A stretch of 64,000 nucleotides of DNA from Gammaproteobacteria bacterium UBA7310 (GCA_002471665.1 DKQK01000040.1:186001-250000); one strand, 5' to 3'; positions 26,419 to 35,252 are shown, counted from the stretch's first letter. A program made the numbers and translations. Notes: a model not told the origin generated them from the sequence alone.

Positions 26419-26435
26419 TGCCTGCATGCGGTGCA
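26419..26435. promoter_or_regulatory. Possible enhancer-binding site upstream of the redox operon
   Basis: A 17-base element with TGC at one end and GGTGCA at the other has the spacing of the NtrC-type site TGC-N8-GGTGCA; only one half is a full match. It is centred about 75 bases upstream of the predicted sigma-54 start site. Weak by itself, and relevant only in combination with that promoter. Confidence 0.25.
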
Positions 26436-26476
26436 AAAAAGAGATTTTCAGGCCTAAACTGAAAGGTTGGTTGGAT

Positions 26477-26493
26477 TTGGCACAGCTCTTGTA
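26477..26493 (+). promoter_or_regulatory. Candidate sigma-54 promoter of the redox operon
   Basis: TTGGCAC-N5-TTGTA: the -24 element TTGGCAC (26477-26483) is perfect, and the GG (26479-26480) is followed after exactly 10 bases by GT (26491-26492) in place of the usual GC. The start site would be near 26503, about 25 bases before the ATG at 26529. No competing sigma-70 promoter is evident in this 259-base gap. Confidence 0.55.
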
Positions 26494-26528
26494 AAGGCAA
26501 ACCCATCTAACTGTCTGTGTGAGTTGTC

Positions 26529-28547
26529 ATGGCCGAGCCCCAGTTAATTAGCCAATGGGATGATGGAACAGTGCCGAGTTCCGATACTCCTGATCCGCTG
26601 CCCAACCATAAGGTCATGGTGGTCATCGGAAGCGGGCCGGTGGGTGTTCAGTTTGCACGGGAGCTTCTCAATCGTGGGTATCCCGGCGTCATCAAACTGT
26701 TCGGCGACGAGCCCTGGCGACCCTACAACCGTATCCAGCTCTCTTCTCTGGTGGCGGGGGAAGTCCGTTACAGCGAGATACTGTTTCCCGAAATTCGCGA
26801 TGAGCGGGACAACTTTCAGTTCATTAACCGGCGTGTAGTACAGCTTGATCAGCACAGGCAGACACTGCTGGACGACAAAGGGGTTAGCCACCGCTTTGAT
26901 CAAGTGGTGTTTGCCACAGGTTCCAACCCCTGGGTGCCCAATGTGACGGGCATTGAGCTGTCCGGTGTGTATGTTTTTCGAGACCTGAACGACGCCCAGC
27001 AGTTGATGGCCCGCAGCGTGCGCACCCGGCGCACCGTGGTGGTGGGTGGCGGGTTGCTGGGAGTGGAAGCCGCTCGCGCCATGCAGCGCAATAACACCCA
27101 GGTTGTCCTGGTTCACCAAAGTAATCGCCTGATGAACCGGCAGCTTGATATCGAAGGTGGCGCCATTCTTAAGCGAACACTGGAAGGGTATGGAATAGAA
27201 GTGTTCCTCAACTCCGGTGTGCGCAAATTGGTGGGTCAACGCAATGTTACTGCGGTTCTGCTGCGTAATGGGCAAACCATTGAGTGTGACACCGTTATTT
27301 TTTCCACCGGAATTCAACCCAATGTGGACCTGGCCCGCGGTAGCGGGGTAAAGGTAGGTCGCGGTATTGTGGTGAATGATCACCTGCAAACCAGTCAGGA
27401 GAATGTGTTTGCCATCGGGGAATGTGCAGAGCACCGGGGTGACATTTATGGTTTGCTGGCACCCGGCCTGGAGCAGGCTGCCATTCTGGCCGACCGGCTG
27501 TGTGAGGGCTCGGCGACTTATACGGGTTCCATTGCTGCCACGCAATTGAAAATTCTCGATCTGCCGATATTCACCATTGGTTGGATCAGCGATGAATATG
27601 AGAATCAGATCGATCAGACCATCACCTTTCACAATGAGAATGGTGATTACCGCAAACTGTTTCTGAAACGCAGTCGGTTAAAAGGGTTTGTTGCGGTAGG
27701 CGCGTGCGCTGAGCGCAGTCGCCTGCAGCAGGCGGTAGTTAATGAACAACGGATTTTTCCCTGGCAGGTTGCCCGCTTTAAATCCGAAGGTCGAATCTGG
27801 CCACAGGAAGATACCGCCCATGTAAGGGAATGGCCTGCGTCCGCTATTGTCTGCAATTGCCGGGCGGTGGATAAAGGCACCTTGGTGGAAGCCCAGTTGC
27901 AGGGTTGTCAGTCGGTTGCCGATCTGGCGCAGTGTACCGGAGCGTCTACGGTGTGCGGCTCATGTAAGCCGTTACTGGCCGACCTGGCGGGGGCACCCTT
28001 TGTGCCGGAACCGGTGGTGGCAACCGGTAAACCCTTGATTGCAGTGGTTGCGCTCAGCGCGTTACTGGTGGTGGCCAATTTCCTGTTACCGAGCCCCGTC
28101 TATTCGGAGCACTTTGAATCCGCCAGCTGGTTGGAGTCGTTCTGGACGGATTCGTTGTTGAAACAGATTACCGGCTTTACGTTACTGGGCATCAGTGTGG
28201 CGGGTATTCTGATTTCCTTACGCAAGCGGATCAAAAAGTTTACCTTGGGAGGCTTTCCCTGGTGGCGCTTTATTCACACTGTGCTCGGCGTTCTGGCGCT
28301 GGTGATTCTGTATTTACACACCGGCTTTTCACTGGGTGAGAACATTAACCAGTATTTAATGCTCGATTTCCTGTTGCTGGCCCTGGTGGGTGCCTTCGCC
28401 GGTGCGGTAATCGGTGGCGAGCGCTATACCAAGATGGGTTACACCGGCAAGCAGATGCGACAGTGGTTTACCCATGCTCACATTGTTCTGTTTTGGCCTT
28501 TGCCGGTGTTGTTGGGCTTTCATGTGTTGAGCGTGTATTTCTTTTGA
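26529..28547 (+). CDS. NirB-like flavoprotein with BFD-type [2Fe-2S] domain fused to a membrane domain
   Basis: 672 residues. The first part (about 28-410) is a pyridine-nucleotide:disulfide-type reductase as in the N-terminus of NirB: FAD loop IGSGPVG (33-39), a second loop VGGGLLG (172-178) for NAD(P)H, and FAIGEC (294-299). Residues 440-490 form a bacterioferritin-associated-ferredoxin-like domain with Cys442, Cys444, Cys476 and Cys479. The C-terminal 170 residues hold about five membrane segments (503-521, 548-563, 583-600, 613-631, 652-671) with His583, His597, His649, His651 and His665, suggesting bound haem b. No sirohaem domain is present. Likely role: move electrons from NAD(P)H into or through the membrane. 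It precedes the multihaem cytochrome by 20 bases. Confidence 0.75.
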   Translation: MAEPQLISQWDDGTVPSSDTPDPLPNHKVMVVIGSGPVGVQFARELLNRGYPGVIKLFGDEPWRPYNRIQLSSLVAGEVRYSEILFPEIRDERDNFQFINRRVVQLDQHRQTLLDDKGVSHRFDQVVFATGSNPWVPNVTGIELSGVYVFRDLNDAQQLMARSVRTRRTVVVGGGLLGVEAARAMQRNNTQVVLVHQSNRLMNRQLDIEGGAILKRTLEGYGIEVFLNSGVRKLVGQRNVTAVLLRNGQTIECDTVIFSTGIQPNVDLARGSGVKVGRGIVVNDHLQTSQENVFAIGECAEHRGDIYGLLAPGLEQAAILADRLCEGSATYTGSIAATQLKILDLPIFTIGWISDEYENQIDQTITFHNENGDYRKLFLKRSRLKGFVAVGACAERSRLQQAVVNEQRIFPWQVARFKSEGRIWPQEDTAHVREWPASAIVCNCRAVDKGTLVEAQLQGCQSVADLAQCTGASTVCGSCKPLLADLAGAPFVPEPVVATGKPLIAVVALSALLVVANFLLPSPVYSEHFESASWLESFWTDSLLKQITGFTLLGISVAGILISLRKRIKKFTLGGFPWWRFIHTVLGVLALVILYLHTGFSLGENINQYLMLDFLLLALVGAFAGAVIGGERYTKMGYTGKQMRQWFTHAHIVLFWPLPVLLGFHVLSVYFF

Positions 28548-28567
28548 TGGGTAGCTGAGGTTTCGGT

Positions 28568-29962
28568 GTGAAAAAGGGTGTTAGAAAAGTAACCCTGTTG
28601 TATTCCCTACTGACAATCGCAGTGTTGGTGATGGCGGGAATCTGGGCCAATGAGCTGTTTATGAAAACGGAAAAAGAAACTTTTCTGATTGGTGAAACCA
28701 CGCATGGCCACCATCAAATTGAAATGGCTTGCGCCACCTGTCATCAATCACCATTTGGTGGCGGGGATGTGTTGCAGGATGCCTGTGTTGGATGCCATGC
28801 GGCAGAGTTGAAAGCGGCGCATGATTCGCACCCCAAATCGAAATTTACCGATCCCCGTAATGCGGATCGGTTGGAGCAAATAGATGCACGCTATTGCGTT
28901 GCTTGCCATCGTGAACACCAACCCCGTATCACGCGGGACATGGGGGTGACCATGGCGACGGACTATTGCGTGGCCTGCCACAAGGATATTGCGGAAGATC
29001 GCCCGTCCCATGAAGGCATGGCATTTGATACCTGCGCTTCCGCCGGGTGTCATAATTACCATGACAATCGGGCACTGTATGAGGATTTCCTGCTTCAGCA
29101 TTCCAACGAGCCTGCCATCAGTGCGCAACCGATTATTGCTGCAATGCAAGCCTATGTTGCCGAGCCCGCGGCAGTGAATGCTGCCCCGCAACCGGATTAC
29201 CCCGTGCAGACATTCAAGGCCGCCGAGGCGGAAAAGCAGTGGTTGCACAGTGCCCATGCCACCGAGGACAGTAACTGTTCATCCTGTCATGGCGCGGGGG
29301 AGCGATTTACCGAACAGCCGGATGCGTTGGTGTGTTTGGATTGTCATCAAGCGCAGGCAGAAGGGTTTCTCACCGGCAAGCATGGCATGCGTCTGGCGGT
29401 AAAGCGGGATGCGGTGGAATCATTCCCCTTAAATCCGTCACTGAAGGCTTTGCAGAATCCAGAAGTGAGATTGCTCACACCCATGACCCCGGCCCAGGGC
29501 CGGCTGCCATTCAAGGCGGACGTTCATGATCAGAGCCTCACCTGCAACACCTGTCATGGGGCTCACGATTACCCGTTGGGCGCCAGTGCCGCAGTGGAGG
29601 CCTGTATGGGGTGCCATGATGACCGGCATACCAATGAATATAAGGCATCGCCTCATTACGCCCTGTTGTTGCGCGAGGCAGCCGGTGAGTTGCCGGCAGG
29701 CAGTGGGGTGACCTGCGCCACCTGCCACATGCCCAAACTGGAGAGCGAGCAGGAGCCCGGGGAGTTCCATACCCAGCACAACCAGAACGCGAATTTAAGG
29801 CCAAACGAAAAAATGATTCGGACCGTTTGCCTGGACTGTCACGGTTTGCAATTTGCCTTGGATGCCCTCGCGGATCCAGCGCTCATTGAGAACAACTTCC
29901 AGGGGCGGCCCAGCGTTTCCATCGACAGTATTAAAATGGCAATAGAGAGAGTGAAGGAGTGA
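28568..29962 (+). CDS. Membrane-anchored multihaem cytochrome c with 11 haem-binding sites
   Basis: 464 residues, start GTG 28568. One N-terminal membrane anchor (about residues 8-28), the rest periplasmic. Ten CXXCH motifs are at residues 55, 73, 110, 134, 237, 256, 326, 346, 383 and 421, plus one CX4CH (CASAGCH) at 156-162. Many further His residues could be distal ligands. Spacing resembles cytochrome c3/NapC-NrfH-linked and decahaem families, but I cannot place it in a named group. The gene lies between the flavoprotein fusion and a DUF3365 gene, with 3 bases to the latter, so it is the likely partner receiving or giving electrons in the periplasm. Confidence 0.85.
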   Translation: MKKGVRKVTLLYSLLTIAVLVMAGIWANELFMKTEKETFLIGETTHGHHQIEMACATCHQSPFGGGDVLQDACVGCHAAELKAAHDSHPKSKFTDPRNADRLEQIDARYCVACHREHQPRITRDMGVTMATDYCVACHKDIAEDRPSHEGMAFDTCASAGCHNYHDNRALYEDFLLQHSNEPAISAQPIIAAMQAYVAEPAAVNAAPQPDYPVQTFKAAEAEKQWLHSAHATEDSNCSSCHGAGERFTEQPDALVCLDCHQAQAEGFLTGKHGMRLAVKRDAVESFPLNPSLKALQNPEVRLLTPMTPAQGRLPFKADVHDQSLTCNTCHGAHDYPLGASAAVEACMGCHDDRHTNEYKASPHYALLLREAAGELPAGSGVTCATCHMPKLESEQEPGEFHTQHNQNANLRPNEKMIRTVCLDCHGLQFALDALADPALIENNFQGRPSVSIDSIKMAIERVKE

Positions 29963-29964
29963 TC

Positions 29965-30540
29965 ATGAAAGTAACTAAACTGTGGGGTTCATTGGTGTTA
30001 GCCGGTTCTGTGGTTCTGACCGCAGGCTGTGGGGGTGAGGAGAAGGCGGCTGGGATTGATCCTAAGATCATGGCCGACTCCCTGTTTGCCGTTATGGCAT
30101 CCGACCGGGCTAACTATACAAAGCTGATTATCAAACGCCTGGGAGCCCAGGGCAAATTCATCAAACCCGATGAGCATTGGGAAGATCTGGAAAACGGTGC
30201 TCCGCTGCCGGCTCAGATGTTCCGTTTCGGCGCCGAGGCAGTGGCTGAGCGCACCGACGCGTTCACCTATTCGCTGCAATCGCTGTGGCCCATCAACAAG
30301 CAGAATGCACCGGTGACGGAAGCGGAAAAGGCGGGTCTGCAGTATATCGTGGACAACCCCGGCAAAAACTACTACGGCGAGGAAGAACTGGGTGGTGTGA
30401 AGTACTACACCGCTGTGTACCCGGATGTGGCTGTGGCGACCCCTTGCGTGGATTGCCATAATGAGCACAAGGATTCCCCCCGCACCGATTTCAAAATCGG
30501 TGACACCATGGGTGGTGTGGTGGTCCGTATTCCTATGTAA
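29965..30540 (+). CDS. DUF3365 (Tll0287-like) monohaem lipoprotein
   Basis: 191 residues. The start is the ATG at 29965, 6 bases after AAGGAG (a GTG two codons earlier is also in frame). Signal peptide with lipobox VVLTAGC (Cys22), then the DUF3365 fold: a helical N-terminal part, VYPDVAVATPCVDCHNEHKDSPRTDFKIGD (seen in parts) with CXXCH at 161-165, and GVVVRIPM at the end. Related proteins bind one c-type haem in a PAS-like domain and are thought to sense or transfer electrons. It ends the three-gene operon and follows the multihaem gene by 2 bases. Confidence 0.85.
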   Translation: MKVTKLWGSLVLAGSVVLTAGCGGEEKAAGIDPKIMADSLFAVMASDRANYTKLIIKRLGAQGKFIKPDEHWEDLENGAPLPAQMFRFGAEAVAERTDAFTYSLQSLWPINKQNAPVTEAEKAGLQYIVDNPGKNYYGEEELGGVKYYTAVYPDVAVATPCVDCHNEHKDSPRTDFKIGDTMGGVVVRIPM

Positions 30541-30638
30541 AAAGGAACTATCGTAAAAAGGAACCATCAAGCGGTCAGAATAGCGGTCAGGTTAAGATAC
30601 CCGGGCTGCTATGGTTAAGTGGAGACGCTTGGCCGGGC

Positions 30639-30668
30639 GCTGTGCCAGATTTGCAATGCTGGCACAGC
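30639..30668. other. Perfect 10-bp inverted repeat before the glnS promoter
   Basis: GCTGTGCCAG (30639-30648) and CTGGCACAGC (30659-30668) around a 10-base loop. No T-run follows. It could be the 3' end hairpin of the redox operon or an operator; its right arm ends 16 bases before the glnS -35 box. Confidence 0.5.
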
Positions 30669-30684
30669 ATTCTGACGCGCCTTA

Positions 30685-30713
30685 TTGGGTTGTGCTCCTG
30701 AATCCCCTATACT
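30685..30713 (+). promoter_or_regulatory. Sigma-70 promoter of glnS
   Basis: TTGGGT (30685-30690), a 17-base spacer and TATACT (30708-30713), with the predicted start near 30720 and a leader of about 55 bases before the glnS ATG. Confidence 0.65.
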
Positions 30714-30775
30714 ACGCGGCAGTAGCAGCCGCCAGCCATTTTACCTGGCGTATCAGACGGGATTATTGAGATCAT

Positions 30776-32458
30776 ATGAGCAAATCCGAGCCAGTTAAAC
30801 CTGCCCACTTTATTCGCCAAATCATCAGCAAAGACCTGGATTCAGGCAAAAACGATGGTCGGGTGGCCACCCGGTTTCCCCCGGAGCCCAATGGCTATCT
30901 CCATGTGGGGCACGCCAAGTCAATCTGCTTGAATTTTTCCATGGCGGAGGAGTTCGGCGGCACCTGTAACCTGCGCTTTGACGATACCAATCCGGAAAAA
31001 GAAAGCCAGGAATATATAGAAGCCATCAAGCGGGATGTCACCTGGCTTGGTTTTGAATGGCATGCCGATGTTCGCTATGCGTCGGATTATTTCGACCGGC
31101 TTTATGAGTTTGCCGTGGAGCTGATCAAGCAGCATAAGGCCTATGTGGATGAATCCACTCCCGAGCAAATCCGTGCCATGCGGGGCACACTGACTGAGCC
31201 CGGTCAGGACAGCCCTTACCGCAGCCGTACTGTGGAAGAAAATTTGCAGCAGTTTGAGCGCATGCGGGCGGGTGAGTTCGCTGATGGCAGCGCGGTGCTG
31301 CGGGCCCGGATCGATATGGCATCCCCCAATATCAATATGCGGGATCCGGTTATATACCGGGTGCGGCGTGCTCACCACCATCAGACCGGTGATAAATGGT
31401 GCGTATACCCCATGTACGATTACACCCACTGTCTTTCTGATGCGCTGGAAGAAATCACCCACTCCCTGTGTACCCTTGAGTTCGAAGACCATCGGCCATT
31501 GTATGACTGGGTGCTGGATCAGCTGGATGTGCCCTGTCATCCCCAGCAGATTGAATTTGCCCGCCTCAACCTGAATTACACGGTCACCAGCAAGCGCAAG
31601 CTCAAACAGTTGGTGGATGAACACCATGTCAGCGGCTGGGATGACCCCCGAATGCCCACCATCGCCGGCATGCGGCGGCGGGGATACACACCGGCATCCA
31701 TTCGCAATTTCTGCGAAATGATCGGGGTGACCAAGAGTGAAGGGGTGGTGGACGTCAGCATGCTGGAGTTCGCCATTCGTGACGACCTGGATAAACATGC
31801 CCCAAGGGCAATGTGCGTCATGCACCCACTTAAGGTGGTGATTACCAACTGGAACCAGGTTGCAGAGCAGTCCCTCACCATACCGGCCCACCCCAAGGAC
31901 GAAACGTTGGGCAGTCGTGAGATATTCTTTGGCAACACGCTGTACATTGATCGCAGTGACTTTGAAGAAGAGCCTCCCAAAGGCTTCAAGCGCTTGATTC
32001 CGGGCGGCGAAGTGCGTTTACGGGGTGCCTATGTGATTCGTTGCGATGAGGTCATCAAAAACGAGCAGGGCGAGGTGGTCGAATTGCGTTGCAGCTACGA
32101 CGATCAAACCCTGGGTAAAAACCCGGAAGGCCGCAAGGTGAAAGGTGTGGTGCACTGGGTGTCTGCCGCCAAGGCATTACCGGTGGAAGTGCGACTGTAT
32201 GATCGGCTGTTCAATCATGAAAGCCCGGATGCCGCCAAAGACGGTACGGACTTTGTGGATCACATCAACCCAGACTCGCTGACGGTCATTACCACTGCCA
32301 TGGCAGAGCCGTCACTGCAAAATGCCAAAGCTGAACTGCCCTATCAATTTGAGCGGGAAGGCTATTTTGTATTGGACAGTGAGGATGCCACCGCGGATAA
32401 GTTGGTGTTCAACCGCACGGTCACCTTGCGGGATACCTGGGCCAAATCGCAAAAGTAA
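30776..32458 (+). CDS. glnS: Glutaminyl-tRNA synthetase
   Basis: 560 residues, class I aminoacyl-tRNA synthetase that charges tRNA-Gln. The HIGH-type motif is in FPPEPNGYLHVGHAKS (about residues 34-49) and the KMSKS-type motif in VTSKRKL (about 267-273). The C-terminal anticodon-binding beta-barrels are complete (ELPYQFEREGYFVLD near the end). Length is normal. It has its own promoter and terminator and appears to be transcribed alone. Confidence 0.98.
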   Translation: MSKSEPVKPAHFIRQIISKDLDSGKNDGRVATRFPPEPNGYLHVGHAKSICLNFSMAEEFGGTCNLRFDDTNPEKESQEYIEAIKRDVTWLGFEWHADVRYASDYFDRLYEFAVELIKQHKAYVDESTPEQIRAMRGTLTEPGQDSPYRSRTVEENLQQFERMRAGEFADGSAVLRARIDMASPNINMRDPVIYRVRRAHHHQTGDKWCVYPMYDYTHCLSDALEEITHSLCTLEFEDHRPLYDWVLDQLDVPCHPQQIEFARLNLNYTVTSKRKLKQLVDEHHVSGWDDPRMPTIAGMRRRGYTPASIRNFCEMIGVTKSEGVVDVSMLEFAIRDDLDKHAPRAMCVMHPLKVVITNWNQVAEQSLTIPAHPKDETLGSREIFFGNTLYIDRSDFEEEPPKGFKRLIPGGEVRLRGAYVIRCDEVIKNEQGEVVELRCSYDDQTLGKNPEGRKVKGVVHWVSAAKALPVEVRLYDRLFNHESPDAAKDGTDFVDHINPDSLTVITTAMAEPSLQNAKAELPYQFEREGYFVLDSEDATADKLVFNRTVTLRDTWAKSQK

Positions 32459-32492
32459 GATGCGGCAACCCCCAGGCTGCTTGGTTTATAAG

Positions 32493-32526
32493 GCTGCGGA
32501 TCCCCGGATTCGCGGCTTTTTCTTTT
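32493..32526 (+). terminator. Rho-independent terminator of glnS
   Basis: GCTGCGGATCC (32493-32503) pairs over 11 positions, two of them wobble, with GGATTCGCGGC (32506-32516), followed by TTTTTCTTTT. Confidence 0.85.
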
Positions 32527-32618
32527 GCTGAAGTTGACCGTTTTGAACAATCCATCGCAGCCGCTCTACGTTATAACGAGGGGTATTAAAACAATAATAC
32601 ATAAGAAGGAGATCAGGG

Positions 32619-34481
32619 ATGAGCATTGCCAAGACTTCCGCGATCCTGTTCATGGCTGCGTCTGTGTTGCTGGGTGGCTGTTATAGCCCGGAAGGCCCCA
32701 TACCCGAAGCCAAACATGATAAGTTACAGCCCTTGTGGTCAGATTCTGAGGTTGATGCGGTTGTGTCGGTCACCTACGAGTCAGTGCCCGCCATCCACCA
32801 GATCGATGATCCCATGTTGCCCGAGCAGTGCCGGGATGTGAATTTCCTCCGCTTCAAAACCCGGGGCAGCGGCCCGGATGCGGCCCAGGCCGATGCCGCT
32901 GTGTTATTGGTGCCCGGCATTCTGGAAGGGGCCAATGGCTTTGAATATATTGGCCGGCAGCTGGTGTATATGGCAAAAACGTTCCGCAGCCAGGACATAG
33001 AGATCTGGGCCATGGACCGGCGTGCCAACTGTTTGGAGGATCTGACCGGAATGCAGGCTGCCGAGCAGGCTGCAACGGTGCAGGAGGCAGAGGACCTGAT
33101 CCTGGGGTATTACTATTTCCAGCAACCCGTTAACGGTAAATTTTTCGCGGGTTTTCTACAGGGGCGGGATATGCCTTTCTTGGTGGATTTCGGCATGGAA
33201 CAATCCACCGAAGACATGTACGCCGTGATACAGGCCATGATTCCCGATCCGGCCGTGAGCCGCAAGAAGGTATTCGTGGGCGGACACTCCCTGGGTGGGG
33301 CGCATACCTCCATGTTCCTGGCCTGGGATCTGGATGGGGATGTGGCTACCACGGAAGACCAGGGTGCCAACATGGTGGCCGGTGCCATCGGCTTCGATAC
33401 CACGATTGGCAATATTACAGATGCGGTAGGTGCGTCGCCCGCCACCGTGCCGGTGATGGACGTGCAGGCGACCCTGCAGCAGGCCACGGCGCAAGCCGCG
33501 GCAGAAGGTGATACCGAAGCCGATGCTGGTTACCGTCGAACACTGCGCTGGATTGAAACCGGCATATTGCCCAAGAACATCGATATTCCCCTGGTATTCA
33601 GTGCTGAAGCCATAGCCTTGCCGGAAGCGGTGGGCCTGTTGGCGGCCAAGGCACCGGATGAGGAAAGCACAGTGCTGGATCGCCTGCCCAAGTCACCGGT
33701 GCTGAAAAATCTGTTTCGTTTCTTCCATACCCGGGACGCCAACAATTATGCCTGGGGACCCTTTATTGATGACTTTCGTTATACCAATGAGGCCCAGGTT
33801 GGGCTCATGTTTGACGACCATTTTTCCATCCTCAGCTTTCTGCAAACCAGTCTTGGTCATCTCAATGGCGGTGCGGTGGTGACGAAATCCCCTTTCTTCA
33901 ACCTGATGCGCAGTATTCCCATTTTGGGCGATCTGGTGAATGCGGTATCCGGCCCCAAGCAGCAGCATATTGCCGCTGATGCCGGCCCCAATCGGCGTAG
34001 CCTTGGGCAGGGGCCCCTTTACAGTTGGGCCGACATGGATGAGATCGGAACCCCTTCGGACCCAACATACGGTGATCAGACCGGTATGGTTGAGTACACC
34101 AATTTAACTGAAGAAATGGTCCGTATGGAGGACTTTGTCAGGGCTCTTTATATCGGGGAAACCAATTTAACGGAATGGTACTTCCCGGTGCGCATCGTGG
34201 TGGATATTAATGCAGCCAGCAAACCCTTTGCACCACAGTACGGACTGCATACTTATTTTCAGCAGGCCTATAAACAGGTTCCAACGTTGCTGCTGATGGC
34301 AAAAGGCGGTGGCTTATCGTTCCCCATGCCGGATGAGCCCGATCGTTTACTGGAGGTGGTTGACCTGGAGGGCCAGTCCCACCTGGATCCGATGTTTGCC
34401 AGCGTCAACATGCCCGCATTGCATCAGAACCAGGTGGCGGACAGGTTGCTGGATTTTGTTTTTCAGCACGTGCAACCCTAG
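32619..34481 (+). CDS. Large lipoprotein with alpha/beta hydrolase fold
   Basis: 620 residues. Signal peptide with lipobox VLLGGC (Cys about 21), then Tyr-Ser, predicting the outer membrane. The hydrolase core shows LLVPGILEGANGFEYI (oxyanion region), WAMDRRAN and the nucleophile elbow GGHSLGGAH (Ser about 224). A His near the end, GQSHLDPMF, fits the catalytic His. A long insertion of about 220 residues lies between nucleophile and His. The family is not one I can name; related large secreted hydrolases act on esters or lipids. AGGAGA precedes the ATG. It is a single gene and converges on the next. Confidence 0.75.
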   Translation: MSIAKTSAILFMAASVLLGGCYSPEGPIPEAKHDKLQPLWSDSEVDAVVSVTYESVPAIHQIDDPMLPEQCRDVNFLRFKTRGSGPDAAQADAAVLLVPGILEGANGFEYIGRQLVYMAKTFRSQDIEIWAMDRRANCLEDLTGMQAAEQAATVQEAEDLILGYYYFQQPVNGKFFAGFLQGRDMPFLVDFGMEQSTEDMYAVIQAMIPDPAVSRKKVFVGGHSLGGAHTSMFLAWDLDGDVATTEDQGANMVAGAIGFDTTIGNITDAVGASPATVPVMDVQATLQQATAQAAAEGDTEADAGYRRTLRWIETGILPKNIDIPLVFSAEAIALPEAVGLLAAKAPDEESTVLDRLPKSPVLKNLFRFFHTRDANNYAWGPFIDDFRYTNEAQVGLMFDDHFSILSFLQTSLGHLNGGAVVTKSPFFNLMRSIPILGDLVNAVSGPKQQHIAADAGPNRRSLGQGPLYSWADMDEIGTPSDPTYGDQTGMVEYTNLTEEMVRMEDFVRALYIGETNLTEWYFPVRIVVDINAASKPFAPQYGLHTYFQQAYKQVPTLLLMAKGGGLSFPMPDEPDRLLEVVDLEGQSHLDPMFASVNMPALHQNQVADRLLDFVFQHVQP

Positions 34482-34509
34482 TCGGTAAGCGGGTGGAGTC
34501 TGCCCGCTG

Positions 34510-34983
34510 TCAATGCCGCTCGACGGCACGCAAGGCGGCGCCGGAACCACGCAGGCTTTCCTTGAGCTCGGTGCCATCGGGCAGACTAAGGATCAATTTG
34601 CTGCCTTTTTTCAGCCCATCCCAATGGCGCCGGTCGATTTCCACCGTGATCAGCGCGCGCTCATCATGGATGTGACCCTGGGCCGTGCGATAGTACTTGT
34701 CCACGTCCACGCCTACATCAATGAAGGGGAAATTCGGTGACTTCCGGTGCTTGTGCAGTTCCGGGAGTTGATCCCTATCCACGGGAATGTTGATCTTGGC
34801 CCAGACGGTTTCAGTAGGGGAGGCCACCATATACACCTGCAACTGATAAGTGGGTGTGATGGCCATCAGGGTGCCATCGACGGTTTGGTTGGTCCAGCGA
34901 TCAGCAGCCTGAGTCGACGCGCTGCAGACCAGTAGCACCAGGGGCATCAGAAAATGTAGGCTCAGCGCTTTCACAAAGTTCAT
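34510..34983 (-). CDS. Periplasmic protein of unknown function
   Basis: 157 residues from the ATG at 34983; a GTG at 35004 is in frame but sits too close to its only GGGG. MNFVKALSLHFLMPLVLLVC then SASTQA|ADRW is a clean signal peptide. The mature part is a small beta-rich domain with WTNQTVDGTLMAITPTYQL, VWAKINIPVDRDQLPEL and KLILSLPDGTELKESL. No catalytic motif is visible and I recognise no family. The 3' end lies 28 bases from the convergent lipoprotein gene. Confidence 0.6.
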   Translation of the reverse strand: MNFVKALSLHFLMPLVLLVCSASTQAADRWTNQTVDGTLMAITPTYQLQVYMVASPTETVWAKINIPVDRDQLPELHKHRKSPNFPFIDVGVDVDKYYRTAQGHIHDERALITVEIDRRHWDGLKKGSKLILSLPDGTELKESLRGSGAALRAVERH

Positions 34984-35054
34984 CCTGTATTGAGTGGTAT
35001 TCACCCCTAGCTTAGCGCATTCTGCACAAAATACTGTTACTTCAATTGCTTGCC

Positions 35055-35083
35055 TTGAAATGGTTCACGAAATAAGGAATAAT
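35055..35083 (+). promoter_or_regulatory. Promoter of the 4.5S RNA gene
   Basis: TTGAAA (35055-35060), a 17-base spacer and AATAAT (35078-35083). The start would be near 35090, giving a precursor about 9 bases longer than the mature 5' end. Confidence 0.6.
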
Positions 35084-35098
35084 CGCCCACCTTGTCAT

Positions 35099-35208
<110 letters not shown>

Positions 35209-35252
35209 TCCACTTCCCTCCATTCCCGAATCCTGCTTTTAAAATCAATTCA

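Noticed and set aside
28568..29962. The multihaem protein as a NrfA, OTR or HAO enzyme
   Set aside because: No CXXCK or tyrosine cross-link motif typical of those catalytic haems is visible, and the haem spacing does not match them.
30920..31891. A 323-codon open frame opposite glnS
   Set aside because: The product reads as a reversed translation of the synthetase region and has no domain pattern.
32493..32526. A dispersed repetitive element after glnS
   Set aside because: The hairpin looks like an ordinary terminator and I found no second copy in the window.
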